Shown here piece by piece: positions 27,495 through 35,733 of a stretch of DNA of 50,555 nt. Position 1 is the first letter of the stretch, and each line of letters starts with the position of its first letter. Source of the DNA: Campylobacteraceae bacterium (GTDB lineage: Bacteria; Campylobacterota; Campylobacteria; Campylobacterales; Sulfurovaceae); assembly GCA_027024155.1 (NCBI GenBank), contig JALVTE010000019.1, positions 1-50,555 on the forward strand. Direction: 5' to 3'. A program made the position numbers and the translations under genes. The notes beneath the pieces are model-generated. The model ran no database searches, was not told where the DNA came from, and worked only from the letters and a program-made list of their open reading frames with translations.

Positions 27495-27695
27495 TCATCC
27501 ACCACCCACAAAGTGAAGAAGCTCTAATTTATCGCCTTCTTCAATTTTATGTGTATCCCATTTATCTTTTTTTACAATTTCCATATTTATAGCAACTGCC
27601 ATAACTTTATCGCTAACTTCTAATTTTTCCAATAGTTGATATATTGTAGAGTTATCAGATATGTTTAATTTTTCTCCATTAACTATTATATTCAT
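27495..27695 (-). CDS. thiS: Sulfur carrier protein ThiS
   Basis: A 66-residue ubiquitin-like protein ending in GGG (the family ends GG), starting MNIIVNGEKLNI. The C-terminal Gly is adenylated and thiocarboxylated to supply sulfur for the thiamin thiazole ring. The length is normal. It stands alone, convergent with lipoprotein A and divergent from lipoprotein B; thiG, thiF and thiH are not in this window. AAAAAGGAAT precedes the ATG. Confidence 0.88.
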   Translation of the reverse strand: MNIIVNGEKLNISDNSTIYQLLEKLEVSDKVMAVAINMEIVKKDKWDTHKIEEGDKLELLHFVGGG

Positions 27696-27783
27696 ATAAT
27701 TCCTTTTTATTTTTAGAGATTTTATCCAAATTTTAACAAATGTCGAGTAAAATTACTTTAATTTGATAATTAGGGGTTTATAA

Positions 27784-28164
27784 ATGTATTTTAAAGTAGC
27801 AAGTATACTGTTTTTATCGGTTTTTTTAAGTGGGTGTAGTATGTTTTCTCATCCTAAACCTAAAAAACCAGTTGTTAAGGTTGTTGAAGAGGTAGATAAC
27901 AATGTCACAACTGTAGCTTCAAAACAATCAGTAGTAGAGGATGTTAAGAAGCCCGTTAATACATTAAGTAAAGAAGAGAAAAAGTATAAATTAAAGCCAG
28001 AGCCATTTAGTTTAGAGAGTAATGAAAATGATCCAGAATTGTTAGGTCCACAAACGACTATAGATAGAGGATTAAATGATGCACAAGAGTCTAATAGTGA
28101 TACTGTCAATCAAGTTAAAGATAAAAAGCCAGTAACTACTGACGAAAAAAAAGAGGCATTATAA
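27784..28164 (+). CDS. Lipoprotein with KLKPEP / DPELLGPQTT motif (B)
   Basis: A 126-residue lipoprotein with lipobox LSGC (Cys18), a Pro/Lys/Val-rich linker, KLKPEPFS (69-76) and DPELLGPQTT (83-92), followed by an acidic, Ser/Asn-rich tail. It is a shorter relative of the lipoprotein at 27017, conserved only in the motif block. The linkers differ in charge: strongly basic in A, mixed here. Function unknown; the two genes likely arose by duplication around thiS. Confidence 0.75.
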   Translation: MYFKVASILFLSVFLSGCSMFSHPKPKKPVVKVVEEVDNNVTTVASKQSVVEDVKKPVNTLSKEEKKYKLKPEPFSLESNENDPELLGPQTTIDRGLNDAQESNSDTVNQVKDKKPVTTDEKKEAL

Positions 28165-28192
28165 TTTAAGGGTAAATTCAAATAAAAACATA

Positions 28193-28240
28193 CACTTAAA
28201 AGTTTTGTATTAGTCCAGCTAGTACTTCAACTTTTAAGTG
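28193..28240. terminator. Inverted repeat after lipoprotein B
   Basis: CACTTAAAAGTT (28193-28204) pairs perfectly with AACTTTTAAGTG (28229-28240), with a 24-base loop. It sits 29 bases after the stop, in a non-coding gap of 236 bases that is otherwise plain AT-rich sequence. Confidence 0.45.
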
Positions 28241-28391
28241 CAAATGCTTATGAGTTATTTTATAAGTATATCTTTTTATTTTGACTCGATATAATTATAG
28301 GCTATTTTTCTGCTAAAATAGCTACAATAGAGTAAAAAATATTTTATGTAACTTTGCTAAATAATTAATTTTAAATATTTCATATGATATA

Positions 28392-28405
28392 TAACTTCAG
28401 TTAAT
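28392..28405. repeat. TAACTTCAGTTA short palindrome at a stop codon
   Basis: Same unit as at 3492 and in 26838-26916. Here it contains the minus-strand TAA stop of the zinc-ribbon gene. Confidence 0.45.
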
Positions 28406-29504
28406 AAGCATGAATATAGTTGCTAACTTCATGCGTATTGTAGTGTTTGTCAAGATAAAATAGACTTAAGATAATCATTGCTACTATTAAAATTGTTATA
28501 ATTATTTTAGTATAGCTATATGGTCTTTCTCCGATTATTTCGCCGTTTACTCCATTTATTGCAATATTATACTGTTTGGAATTATAATCAAAACTACTTA
28601 TCCATATTGGTAGCATTGTAACTTCAAACATCTCTTTATTGTATTGTGTATCTATAGAATGTACTCTTTGCTCATCTCCACCTATGCTATATAGTACATC
28701 ATTATTTATAACAGAATCCATATATGCTTTTGCCTCTTGGTAGCAACTCTCTAACTCTCTATTGTACTCATAACTTTCAAAACCACTTAAAAATGCTGGA
28801 TTGTATAGCATTAATCTATTTAAATCAAAATTGGAGACTTGCTTAACAATATCTGGCAAATCAGATTTAGAGTTTATTAATATATCGTAAAAATCTCTAT
28901 TTGTAGAACCAGAAACATAGTTCCAGTTAATGTGTCTCTCTAATTCAGTTACTATTTGGGGTTTACCATCTATATATACTTCTCTTTGTACCTCTACATA
29001 GTAGGCATCGCCACGCTCACCACTATAATTGGTAAAAGTTTTACTATCAAAACTATAATATGGCAGATATACTGGTTTAAATTTATGTTCAAAATCTAAG
29101 AGTTTTTTTAAATTATTTGGTGCAAAAAATAGACTTCCTAGCCAATTTTTAAATATCTCTTTAGCTGTTACAGTATCTACACTAAATGGTAAAATAGAGT
29201 AGGGTTTTATATTATTAATTGGCAGAGTTACAAGGGGAGTGTCGCAATATGGGCAAGATGTAGATATTTGCTGTTTTTTAAACTCTATATCTGCACCACA
29301 TCCTGGGCAATCTACAACTTTTATTTCACTGCTAGCTGGTATGTTTTGGGCATTGTAAATTGAGTTTTTCTCTCTTGTGTAAACTTCGGCATCTATAGCT
29401 TTAGTAGTTTTGCAACTGCTGCATTCTAAATTAAAACTATTAATTTTATGCACCATAAAACTACCACAAGATGGGCACTTAAAGGGTAAGGCAGTAGATT
29501 TCAT
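28401..29504 (-). CDS. TFIIB-type zinc-ribbon membrane protein (YdjG-like)
   Basis: The 367-residue product opens with two zinc-ribbon pairs: CPSCGS with CSSCKT (about 9-35) and CPGCGA with CPYCDT (about 63-88). A conserved middle follows (ILPFSVDTVTAKEIFKNWL, YLPYYSFD) and a C-terminal membrane helix (about 335-353). The layout matches TFIIB-type zinc-ribbon proteins such as Bacillus YdjG, encoded beside SPFH proteins. It overlaps the SPFH gene by one base and closes the operon. A structural or assembly role at the membrane is inferred. Confidence 0.8.
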   Translation of the reverse strand: MKSTALPFKCPSCGSFMVHKINSFNLECSSCKTTKAIDAEVYTREKNSIYNAQNIPASSEIKVVDCPGCGADIEFKKQQISTSCPYCDTPLVTLPINNIKPYSILPFSVDTVTAKEIFKNWLGSLFFAPNNLKKLLDFEHKFKPVYLPYYSFDSKTFTNYSGERGDAYYVEVQREVYIDGKPQIVTELERHINWNYVSGSTNRDFYDILINSKSDLPDIVKQVSNFDLNRLMLYNPAFLSGFESYEYNRELESCYQEAKAYMDSVINNDVLYSIGGDEQRVHSIDTQYNKEMFEVTMLPIWISSFDYNSKQYNIAINGVNGEIIGERPYSYTKIIITILIVAMIILSLFYLDKHYNTHEVSNYIHAY

Positions 29505-30568
29505 TATGCATTTGGTACCGGTGGTGGAGTTGTATTAAAAAGTTTGCCTAAAAGTGTGCTAGCCTCTACCCAGCCATCTAAGCCTTCTTGCCAAATATAA
29601 CTATTCTCTTTTAATTTTCCTGAGTCTATCATCTCTTTTATTACTTCTAAATTGTGTGGTCCATCTGCTTTGCCATTTTTAACAATATATAAAGGTTTTG
29701 CAGTAGGAACTTCTGGAGGTGTTGCTGTATTTGAGTTAAAGCTTTTGCTAATTTCGTTAGCCATAGCCATACCAGCACCAATAGATGCCATTTCGCTAGC
29801 TGTACCGCCTTTGCTTATTCCTTCGGCAGTCTGATATTTTAAATTCTCGTTTAAATCACCAGTAACTTCTCTTGACGTTCGCTTATCTATCGCATCTTCT
29901 ACCTCTTGTGGTAGCGATATATTTTCGACTAATAACTTATCTAATTCTAAACCGTATTTATCAAACTCTGGCTGAAGTTGCTCTTTTAAAAAGTTACCAA
30001 ATTTCTCGTAATCTCTAGCCATATCTAAAACAGACTTTTCGTGTTCTGCTAAAATTATTGGCAGTTTTGCTAAAATCAGATTTGTAAGTTGAGTATCGAT
30101 TTCATCTACAGTAAAGTGTCCGTCTGTTCCTACGACTTCTCTTAAAAATGTTTTAGGCTCTTTAACTTTAAATTCGTAACTTCCAAATGCTCTAAGACGA
30201 ACAATATCAAACTCTGTATCTCTTAATAAAATCGGATTTTTAGTCCCCCATTTCTGAGAAAACCTTTTAGTATTAATAAAGTAAACTTCAGCTTTAAATG
30301 GTGATTCAAAACCGTGGTCCCAATGTTTTAAATCAGTTAAAATTGGTAAATTATCTGTCTCTAACTCATAAATTCCAGGAGTTAGTACATCTGCAATTTC
30401 ACCTTTATCTACAAAAACAGCAATTTGTGACTCTCTTACAGTTAGTTTTGCTCCATACTTTATTTCGCTATCACCTCTTGGATAACGCCATACAATAGTA
30501 TCTTGTGTATTGTCTTTCCACTCTATAACATCAATAAATTGTCCAAATAGCCAACCAAATAGTCCCAT
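29504..30568 (-). CDS. SPFH/Band-7 protein with C-terminal GYF_2 domain (YdjI-like)
   Basis: A 354-residue protein: conserved N-terminus MGLFGWLFGQFIDVIEW, SPFH domain (about 25-210), helical Gly/Ala-rich link (about 225-275), and a GYF_2/DUF4339 domain (about 295-348; GPHNLEVIKEMIDSGKL, WQEGLDGWVEA). Proteins of this type (Bacillus YdjI, 'virion core protein' annotations) scaffold membrane-stress proteins of the PspA kind; no PspA gene is present here. It overlaps both neighbours by one to three bases, indicating a coupled complex with the zinc-ribbon and TelA-like proteins. Confidence 0.87.
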   Translation of the reverse strand: MGLFGWLFGQFIDVIEWKDNTQDTIVWRYPRGDSEIKYGAKLTVRESQIAVFVDKGEIADVLTPGIYELETDNLPILTDLKHWDHGFESPFKAEVYFINTKRFSQKWGTKNPILLRDTEFDIVRLRAFGSYEFKVKEPKTFLREVVGTDGHFTVDEIDTQLTNLILAKLPIILAEHEKSVLDMARDYEKFGNFLKEQLQPEFDKYGLELDKLLVENISLPQEVEDAIDKRTSREVTGDLNENLKYQTAEGISKGGTASEMASIGAGMAMANEISKSFNSNTATPPEVPTAKPLYIVKNGKADGPHNLEVIKEMIDSGKLKENSYIWQEGLDGWVEASTLLGKLFNTTPPPVPNA

Positions 30569-31710
30569 TATTTTTCCTCTATAGCTTTAGTTGTTGTCTC
30601 TTTTGCAATTTGCTCTTGTTTAGCTTTTGTTGCAATAAGTGCCTCTTTTAGAGCTTTTTCTGTCTCAGCCAACTCTTTTTCTGCCTCTGCTCTTGCTTTT
30701 TTACCCTCTTGCGTAATTTTAATAGAGTCGTTTAGTGTCTCTATAAGTGTATTGTTCGCTTTTTTAATACTCTCTATATCAAATACACCACGCTCCATCT
30801 GTTTACGTACCTCTGCATTTGCTTCTCTTAAGCCCTCTGCATTTGCTTCTAGTAAATCATTTGTTAAATCATTTGCTTGTTTTATAGCATTTGCAGCTTC
30901 GTGGCTTCTAAAAATTGTAACTGTTTGTGCTAATTGGTTTCTCCATAAAGGTACAGTATTTACAAGTGTAGAGCCAATTTTATTTATTAAAGATTTATCA
31001 TTCTCTTGTATAAGTCTAATACTAGGAAGTGCTTGCATAGCAACTTGTCGAGACAGTTTTAAGTCGTAAATTCTTCTCTCTAAATCGTCTCTAAAGCCAC
31101 GAATCTCTTTAAGCTCTTGAACCGACATCATATCGTTATCTTTTGCTTTCTCTTCATATTGTGGAATTACTTTCTCTTCTAACTCTTTTAACTTTAATTC
31201 ACCAGCTTGGATATATAACTCTAATTGTCTAAAATAATCTAAGTTAGCATCATAAAGTTTATCTAACGATACCACATCGGTAACTAATTTAGATTTATGC
31301 TTCTCTAAATTATTTGCAATGTCATCTATTTGGTCTTTTACCTCTTCGTATTTTTGTACAAATTTTGCTAAAGGTTTTGTTGCACCAAATAGTTTTTGCC
31401 ACCAAGATAGTTTTTTATTTGGGTTTAATTCATCTATATCAAAGCCTCTAATAGTAGCAACCATATTATTTAGTAAATCTCCAGTTACACCGGTATCTTT
31501 ATTTTTTACGCCTTCTAACATTTTATTAGAAATATCGTCTAATTTCTCTTGAGCTTTTGAGCCAAAATAGATAACTGAATTTCTATCGTTAATGTCTATT
31601 TCGTTCATTGCTTCTTGCAATTTACTCTCTTCTTCTGGTAAAACTGCTGGTGGTGTTGCCTCTTTTTTCTCTACTGTTTTTTCTACTAACTCTTTTACTT
31701 TTGTTTCCAT
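30568..31710 (-). CDS. TelA-family protein (toxic anion resistance)
   Basis: A 380-residue, mostly helical soluble protein with long coiled-coil stretches (about 125-215 and 290-375) and the TelA-like core LSWWQKLFGA, RDDLERRIYDLKLSRQVAMQALPSIRLIQ (shown in part), TVPLWRNQLAQTV. TelA/YaaN proteins are linked to tellurite and other envelope or antimicrobial stress, with unknown mechanism. It lies between an XpaC-like gene and the SPFH gene, the arrangement seen in other bacteria (xpaC-yaaN). AAGGAG precedes the ATG. Confidence 0.88.
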   Translation of the reverse strand: METKVKELVEKTVEKKEATPPAVLPEEESKLQEAMNEIDINDRNSVIYFGSKAQEKLDDISNKMLEGVKNKDTGVTGDLLNNMVATIRGFDIDELNPNKKLSWWQKLFGATKPLAKFVQKYEEVKDQIDDIANNLEKHKSKLVTDVVSLDKLYDANLDYFRQLELYIQAGELKLKELEEKVIPQYEEKAKDNDMMSVQELKEIRGFRDDLERRIYDLKLSRQVAMQALPSIRLIQENDKSLINKIGSTLVNTVPLWRNQLAQTVTIFRSHEAANAIKQANDLTNDLLEANAEGLREANAEVRKQMERGVFDIESIKKANNTLIETLNDSIKITQEGKKARAEAEKELAETEKALKEALIATKAKQEQIAKETTTKAIEEK

Positions 31711-31722
31711 ATTATTGTCTCC

Positions 31723-32544
31723 TTAGTTTTTTAATTGTTGTTTAAGTGAATCTATCTGTACATCTAAATCGAAAACATCATTCGATTTTAACCTATCTAA
31801 CTCTTTGTTAAACCTGCTAGAGGCATCGTTAAGAAGCTCTATTAATCTAATACGATAGCTGTCATCTAAATTGTGCCCTTCGATTGAGTTGTATTTATCA
31901 ACTACATCTTTAATACCATCTAAATATACTACCATAAATTTTCTAGCAACCCTTATATCTTTTGGGTCTTCTTCTATGGTTGTTAGAATATCTTTTGCCC
32001 TAATTGTGGCTTTATCTATTGCATCTTTTAACTCTAAATCTTCTATTTTATCTTTTGTATTTTCGATTGCTTTTATTTTATCTTCTGCTTGAGAGAGCTC
32101 GGCTAGCAATTTGTCGTAATTAACGCCACTATTCTCTGGTAACTTATCTACACTTGGGTCTTTGCCATAATAGATAAAGCTACCAACAGTTGCAAGTATA
32201 GGTAAGGCAATGGTATTTATTATACTTAAGTGGTCAATCATAACAGCTAAAAAGAGTGTAGTAACCCCAAGCCCAATAGCCCCTAAAGTCTTAAATTTAT
32301 ATTTTGGTGCTTTCGTAATTTTTGCTTTATTGTAATTGTACTCTTCTAGCAATCCACGGTTTATTAAATTGATAGAGCCATAAAGCATAGCAAATGCAAT
32401 TAATTTTAAAACCATTAAACTATATGACCCCGCAACAAGAGATACTATAGTAGAAGCAAACATTGGTATTAAAAAAATATATAAAAGTATTGCACTCGGC
32501 GCTTTATCCTTTTTATTAAATGTCATTCTTTTTGCTTTTGCCAT
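31723..32544 (-). CDS. XpaC-like membrane protein
   Basis: I place the start at 32544 (MAKAKRMTFNK): it has GGAG twelve bases upstream and comes one base after the stop of a 24-codon ORF; the TTG at 32562 has no ribosome site. The 273-residue product has two pairs of membrane helices in the first half (about 20-65 and 88-128) and a helical cytoplasmic half. This, and its place before a TelA gene, fit the XpaC family ('5-bromo-4-chloroindolyl phosphate hydrolysis protein'), a misleading name for a stress-linked protein of unknown action. Confidence 0.72.
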   Translation of the reverse strand: MAKAKRMTFNKKDKAPSAILLYIFLIPMFASTIVSLVAGSYSLMVLKLIAFAMLYGSINLINRGLLEEYNYNKAKITKAPKYKFKTLGAIGLGVTTLFLAVMIDHLSIINTIALPILATVGSFIYYGKDPSVDKLPENSGVNYDKLLAELSQAEDKIKAIENTKDKIEDLELKDAIDKATIRAKDILTTIEEDPKDIRVARKFMVVYLDGIKDVVDKYNSIEGHNLDDSYRIRLIELLNDASSRFNKELDRLKSNDVFDLDVQIDSLKQQLKN

Positions 32545-32545
32545 A

Positions 32546-32620
32546 TTAAAAACTAGCTCCAATCGTGTAGGTTAAAGAGTATAGTAAAAATATAAAACCA
32601 AATAGTTTGTAATAACTCAT
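32546..32620 (-). CDS. Predicted 24-residue membrane peptide
   Basis: An ATG at 32620 with AAAAAGGAG six bases upstream opens a 24-codon frame: MSYYKLFGFIFLLYSLTYTI then GASF and stop. The sequence is almost wholly hydrophobic with one early Lys, like a small single-pass membrane protein. It ends one base before the XpaC-like start and is the first gene of the operon, so it may be a leader peptide or a true small subunit. Its ribosome site is better than that of the XpaC-like gene, which supports translation coupling. Confidence 0.55.
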   Translation of the reverse strand: MSYYKLFGFIFLLYSLTYTIGASF

Positions 32621-32672
32621 TTTAACTCCTTTTTAGTTATTATATTATAAAAATATATAAATAGGAGAATGT

Positions 32673-33926
32673 ATGAACAAAATAATAGATATTTTTTTAG
32701 AAATTACAAAAATACCTAGATGTAGCTTTCAAGCCCAAAAAATGGAAGAATATTTAATTGCAAAAGCAAAAGAGTATGGTTATATGGTAAAGGTTGATAG
32801 TGCAAAAAATATATTAGCAAGTTCAAAAGAACCCAAAATATGCCTACAAGCACACTACGATATGGTATGTGTTGGCGATGCTCCAAAAATAGAGTCAGTA
32901 ATCGAGGGCAATATATTAAAAGCAAAAAACTCTAGCTTAGGTGCAGATAATGGTATTGCAATCGCAATGATGTTACAGTTAATGCAAGAGGGAGTAGAAG
33001 CAGAATTTTTATTTACCAACGATGAAGAGGTAGGCTTAATTGGTGCAGGAAATTTAGAGTTAAATATAAAAAGCCAATATCTACTAAACTTAGATAGTGA
33101 AGATGAGCAAGAAGTTTATATAGGCTGTGCAGGTGGAGTAGATTTAAAATTAACAAAAGAGTTACAAAGTAGTATATGTAATGGTCACTTTTACGAATTA
33201 AACATTAGTGGCTTACCAGGCGGGCACTCTGGTGTAGATATAGACAAAAAGATACCAAATGCTATAGTAGAACTTGCAAAGTATATTAAAGAGCAAGCTT
33301 GCAAAGTAGCAACATTTAAAGGTGGCGAGAGAATAAACTCTATACCAGTAAATGCAAAAGCTATTGTCTGTAGCGATAAAAAGCTTAAAAGCAACGATTT
33401 AGTAAAAGTAAAAGAGACAAGTTCTGTAGAAGTTTGCAATTTTAATGTAGAAGAGTTATTAGTAATACCAAATGGCGTGCTAGAGATGAACGAAGAGTTC
33501 GAAGTTGTACAAAGCAGTAGCAACTTAGCTTTAGTAAACATAGATACAAATAGTGCAAATATAGAGATAAGCTACCGAAGCCTAAACAATAGCGACTTAG
33601 AAAATATAACAAAAGTAGCAAAAGAGGCGTATGAAGAGTTGGGCTACAGAGTAGAATTAAACGACAAATACCCCGGCTGGAGTCCAGAGATAAACGACTT
33701 TACAAAACTTGTACAAAACGCCGTAAGCAAAATATATGGAAACCACAAAACCAAAGTAATCCACGCCGGCTTAGAGTGCGGACTATTAAGCCAAAAACTA
33801 CCAAATATTAAAATGGCATCCATTGGTCCAAATATCCGCTTTCCCCACTCTATAAGAGAGTATGTCGAGATAGATTCGGTAGAGAGAACTTATGAAGTTG
33901 TTAAAGATGTTATAGAAACTATATAA
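32673..33926 (+). CDS. pepD: M20-family aminoacyl-histidine dipeptidase (PepD-like)
   Basis: A 417-residue zinc dipeptidase: LQAHYDMVCVGD (metal His), SSLGADNGIAIAM (bridging Asp), FTNDEEVGLIGA (catalytic and metal Glu pair), and HAGLECGLLS near the end. These are the PepD signatures. E. coli PepD is about 485 residues; this shorter form is usual for Campylobacterota. It is transcribed divergently from the XpaC operon with 52 bases between starts and has AGGAG before the ATG. Confidence 0.88.
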   Translation: MNKIIDIFLEITKIPRCSFQAQKMEEYLIAKAKEYGYMVKVDSAKNILASSKEPKICLQAHYDMVCVGDAPKIESVIEGNILKAKNSSLGADNGIAIAMMLQLMQEGVEAEFLFTNDEEVGLIGAGNLELNIKSQYLLNLDSEDEQEVYIGCAGGVDLKLTKELQSSICNGHFYELNISGLPGGHSGVDIDKKIPNAIVELAKYIKEQACKVATFKGGERINSIPVNAKAIVCSDKKLKSNDLVKVKETSSVEVCNFNVEELLVIPNGVLEMNEEFEVVQSSSNLALVNIDTNSANIEISYRSLNNSDLENITKVAKEAYEELGYRVELNDKYPGWSPEINDFTKLVQNAVSKIYGNHKTKVIHAGLECGLLSQKLPNIKMASIGPNIRFPHSIREYVEIDSVERTYEVVKDVIETI

Positions 33927-34027
33927 TAAAAGTTATGAATTTAGATAGAAAATTAGTCTAAAATTATACGTGAAATAATTTTATTTTATAACATGACATA
34001 TTTTTTATTTTTTTATAAAAAGTTTTG

Positions 34028-34033
34028 TATAAT
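34028..34033 (+). promoter_or_regulatory. -10 box of the two-partner secretion pair
   Basis: TATAAT preceded by TTTTG, 26 bases before the ATG at 34060. Confidence 0.45.
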
Positions 34034-34059
34034 TATTTTCTATATTATAAAGGTTTTTA

Positions 34060-35724
34060 ATGAATAAGTATTTAATATATCTATTTATGCCATCAATATT
34101 GGTTAATGCTTCCAATATTGATAAGCAGATTAATGATGTTGTTCTTGCACATAAGCAAGAAGAGATTTTTCAAAAGCAAATAAAATTAAAAAGTAATGAG
34201 CCAAATATATATACTACGCTTAAAACACTTCCTATATCTAAAAGTTTGCCTAATGGTAGATGTATAAAAATTATGAGTATAGATGCAAATGATGTTAAAC
34301 TTATTAAACAAAGTACTTTGCATAAGCTTTTTAAGCCATATATAAATAGATGCGATACAATTAATGACATTAAGAATTTGTTAAATAAGATTAATAATAT
34401 CTATATTAAAGAAGCTTTCGTTACTTCTAGAGCTTATATAAAGCCACAAGATTTAAACAGCGGACATTTAATAATATCAGCAGTAGAAGGTAAAATAGAT
34501 AAAATAAAAGCTATTAATACAAATAAAGGATTTGTATTTTTAGGCTATACAGATAGTTATTTAAACTTAAGAGATATAGAATCTTCTATAGAGCAGTTAA
34601 ATAGGTTGCATTCTGTTAAAACAACTATGAGGCTTAATCCTTCTAAAAAGCAAGGATATAGCGATATATATTTAGTTGGTAAAAAAGTTGCTTCTGCTGT
34701 TTATGGAAATATTGGGATAAATAATTTTGGTGTTGTAAAAACGGGTAAATATAAAATTAGCAGCTCCCTTTCTTGGGAGAATCCATTAAATATTAATGAT
34801 ACACTCTCTTTATCGATTAACACGACAAGCAAACAAAGCAGTAAAAATCGCTCTCTGGGAAGCTCTGTAAGTTATGGTTTGCCTATTGGTAAAGCTTATG
34901 TGGAATTTGGATTTTCTTATTTTAAATACAAACAAGTTGTAAACGGTTTAAATAAAGATTATCAATCTAATGGAAACTCTAAAAGTTATTATATTAAGAC
35001 AGAGTATAAGCTGTTTCATAACAAAACACAAAAGGGAAAGTTAGATATAAAGCTTACAAGAAAAGTTAATAAAAACTATCTTGCAGGGGTCTATTTGGAT
35101 ACCTCTAGTTCTAAATTGACTACTTTAGATATTGGTTATACTCATAGTTTTACCGGTGCAACTTATGATGGTTATATTAATATAGCCTATCATAGAGGCT
35201 TAAAGCTTTTTGGAGTAAAAAGCGGATATAAGGCAAAGCCTACATTTAGTAAGCTTACAACAGATATTAGCTTTAATAAAAAATGGCAAAAGAAGAGTTA
35301 CTCTATAAATTATAACTTCTCCTTACACGGACAGTATGCAAAAGAGGGGATTATTGGTTCAGAGCAAATAGGTGTTGGAGGCATTTATAGTGTAAGAGGT
35401 TTTAGAACCGAAGGGCAGTTAAGCGGCAATAAGGGCTTTTATATAAGAAACGAACTCTCTTTTACAAAGCCATTTAAAAATGGTTTTATTTCACCGTATT
35501 TAGGATTGGATTATGGATATGTTGCTAAAAATAAAAGTAGCTATGGCGGTAAGTTAGCGGGTGGAGCATTAGGTTTAAGAATTGGTTGGAAAAGTTTGAA
35601 CTTAGATATTTTTAGAACTTTTCCTGTAAAAGACTCAAACAAAATAACATACAGACCAAACGGCGATAAAGTTGTGCACCACAACAAAGGCTTTTTTGGA
35701 ATAAATTTAAGTTATAAGTTTTAA
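34060..35724 (+). CDS. TpsB outer-membrane transporter (ShlB/FhaC family)
   Basis: A 554-residue Omp85-superfamily pore for two-partner secretion: signal peptide (about 1-17), an N-terminal plug-like helix, POTRA domain(s) (about 60-155, AYIKPQDLNSGHLIISAVEG) and a C-terminal 16-strand barrel with the conserved VRGF motif (about 447-450) and final aromatic F (SYKF). It should export the TpsA protein encoded nine bases downstream. The gene looks intact, but its cargo does not. Confidence 0.92.
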   Translation: MNKYLIYLFMPSILVNASNIDKQINDVVLAHKQEEIFQKQIKLKSNEPNIYTTLKTLPISKSLPNGRCIKIMSIDANDVKLIKQSTLHKLFKPYINRCDTINDIKNLLNKINNIYIKEAFVTSRAYIKPQDLNSGHLIISAVEGKIDKIKAINTNKGFVFLGYTDSYLNLRDIESSIEQLNRLHSVKTTMRLNPSKKQGYSDIYLVGKKVASAVYGNIGINNFGVVKTGKYKISSSLSWENPLNINDTLSLSINTTSKQSSKNRSLGSSVSYGLPIGKAYVEFGFSYFKYKQVVNGLNKDYQSNGNSKSYYIKTEYKLFHNKTQKGKLDIKLTRKVNKNYLAGVYLDTSSSKLTTLDIGYTHSFTGATYDGYINIAYHRGLKLFGVKSGYKAKPTFSKLTTDISFNKKWQKKSYSINYNFSLHGQYAKEGIIGSEQIGVGGIYSVRGFRTEGQLSGNKGFYIRNELSFTKPFKNGFISPYLGLDYGYVAKNKSSYGGKLAGGALGLRIGWKSLNLDIFRTFPVKDSNKITYRPNGDKVVHHNKGFFGINLSYKF

Positions 35725-35733
35725 AGGATAAAA

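Noticed and set aside
32545-32562. TTG at 32562 as the XpaC-like start
   Set aside because: No Shine-Dalgarno before it, and it lies within the 24-codon ORF in another frame; ATG 32544 fits better.
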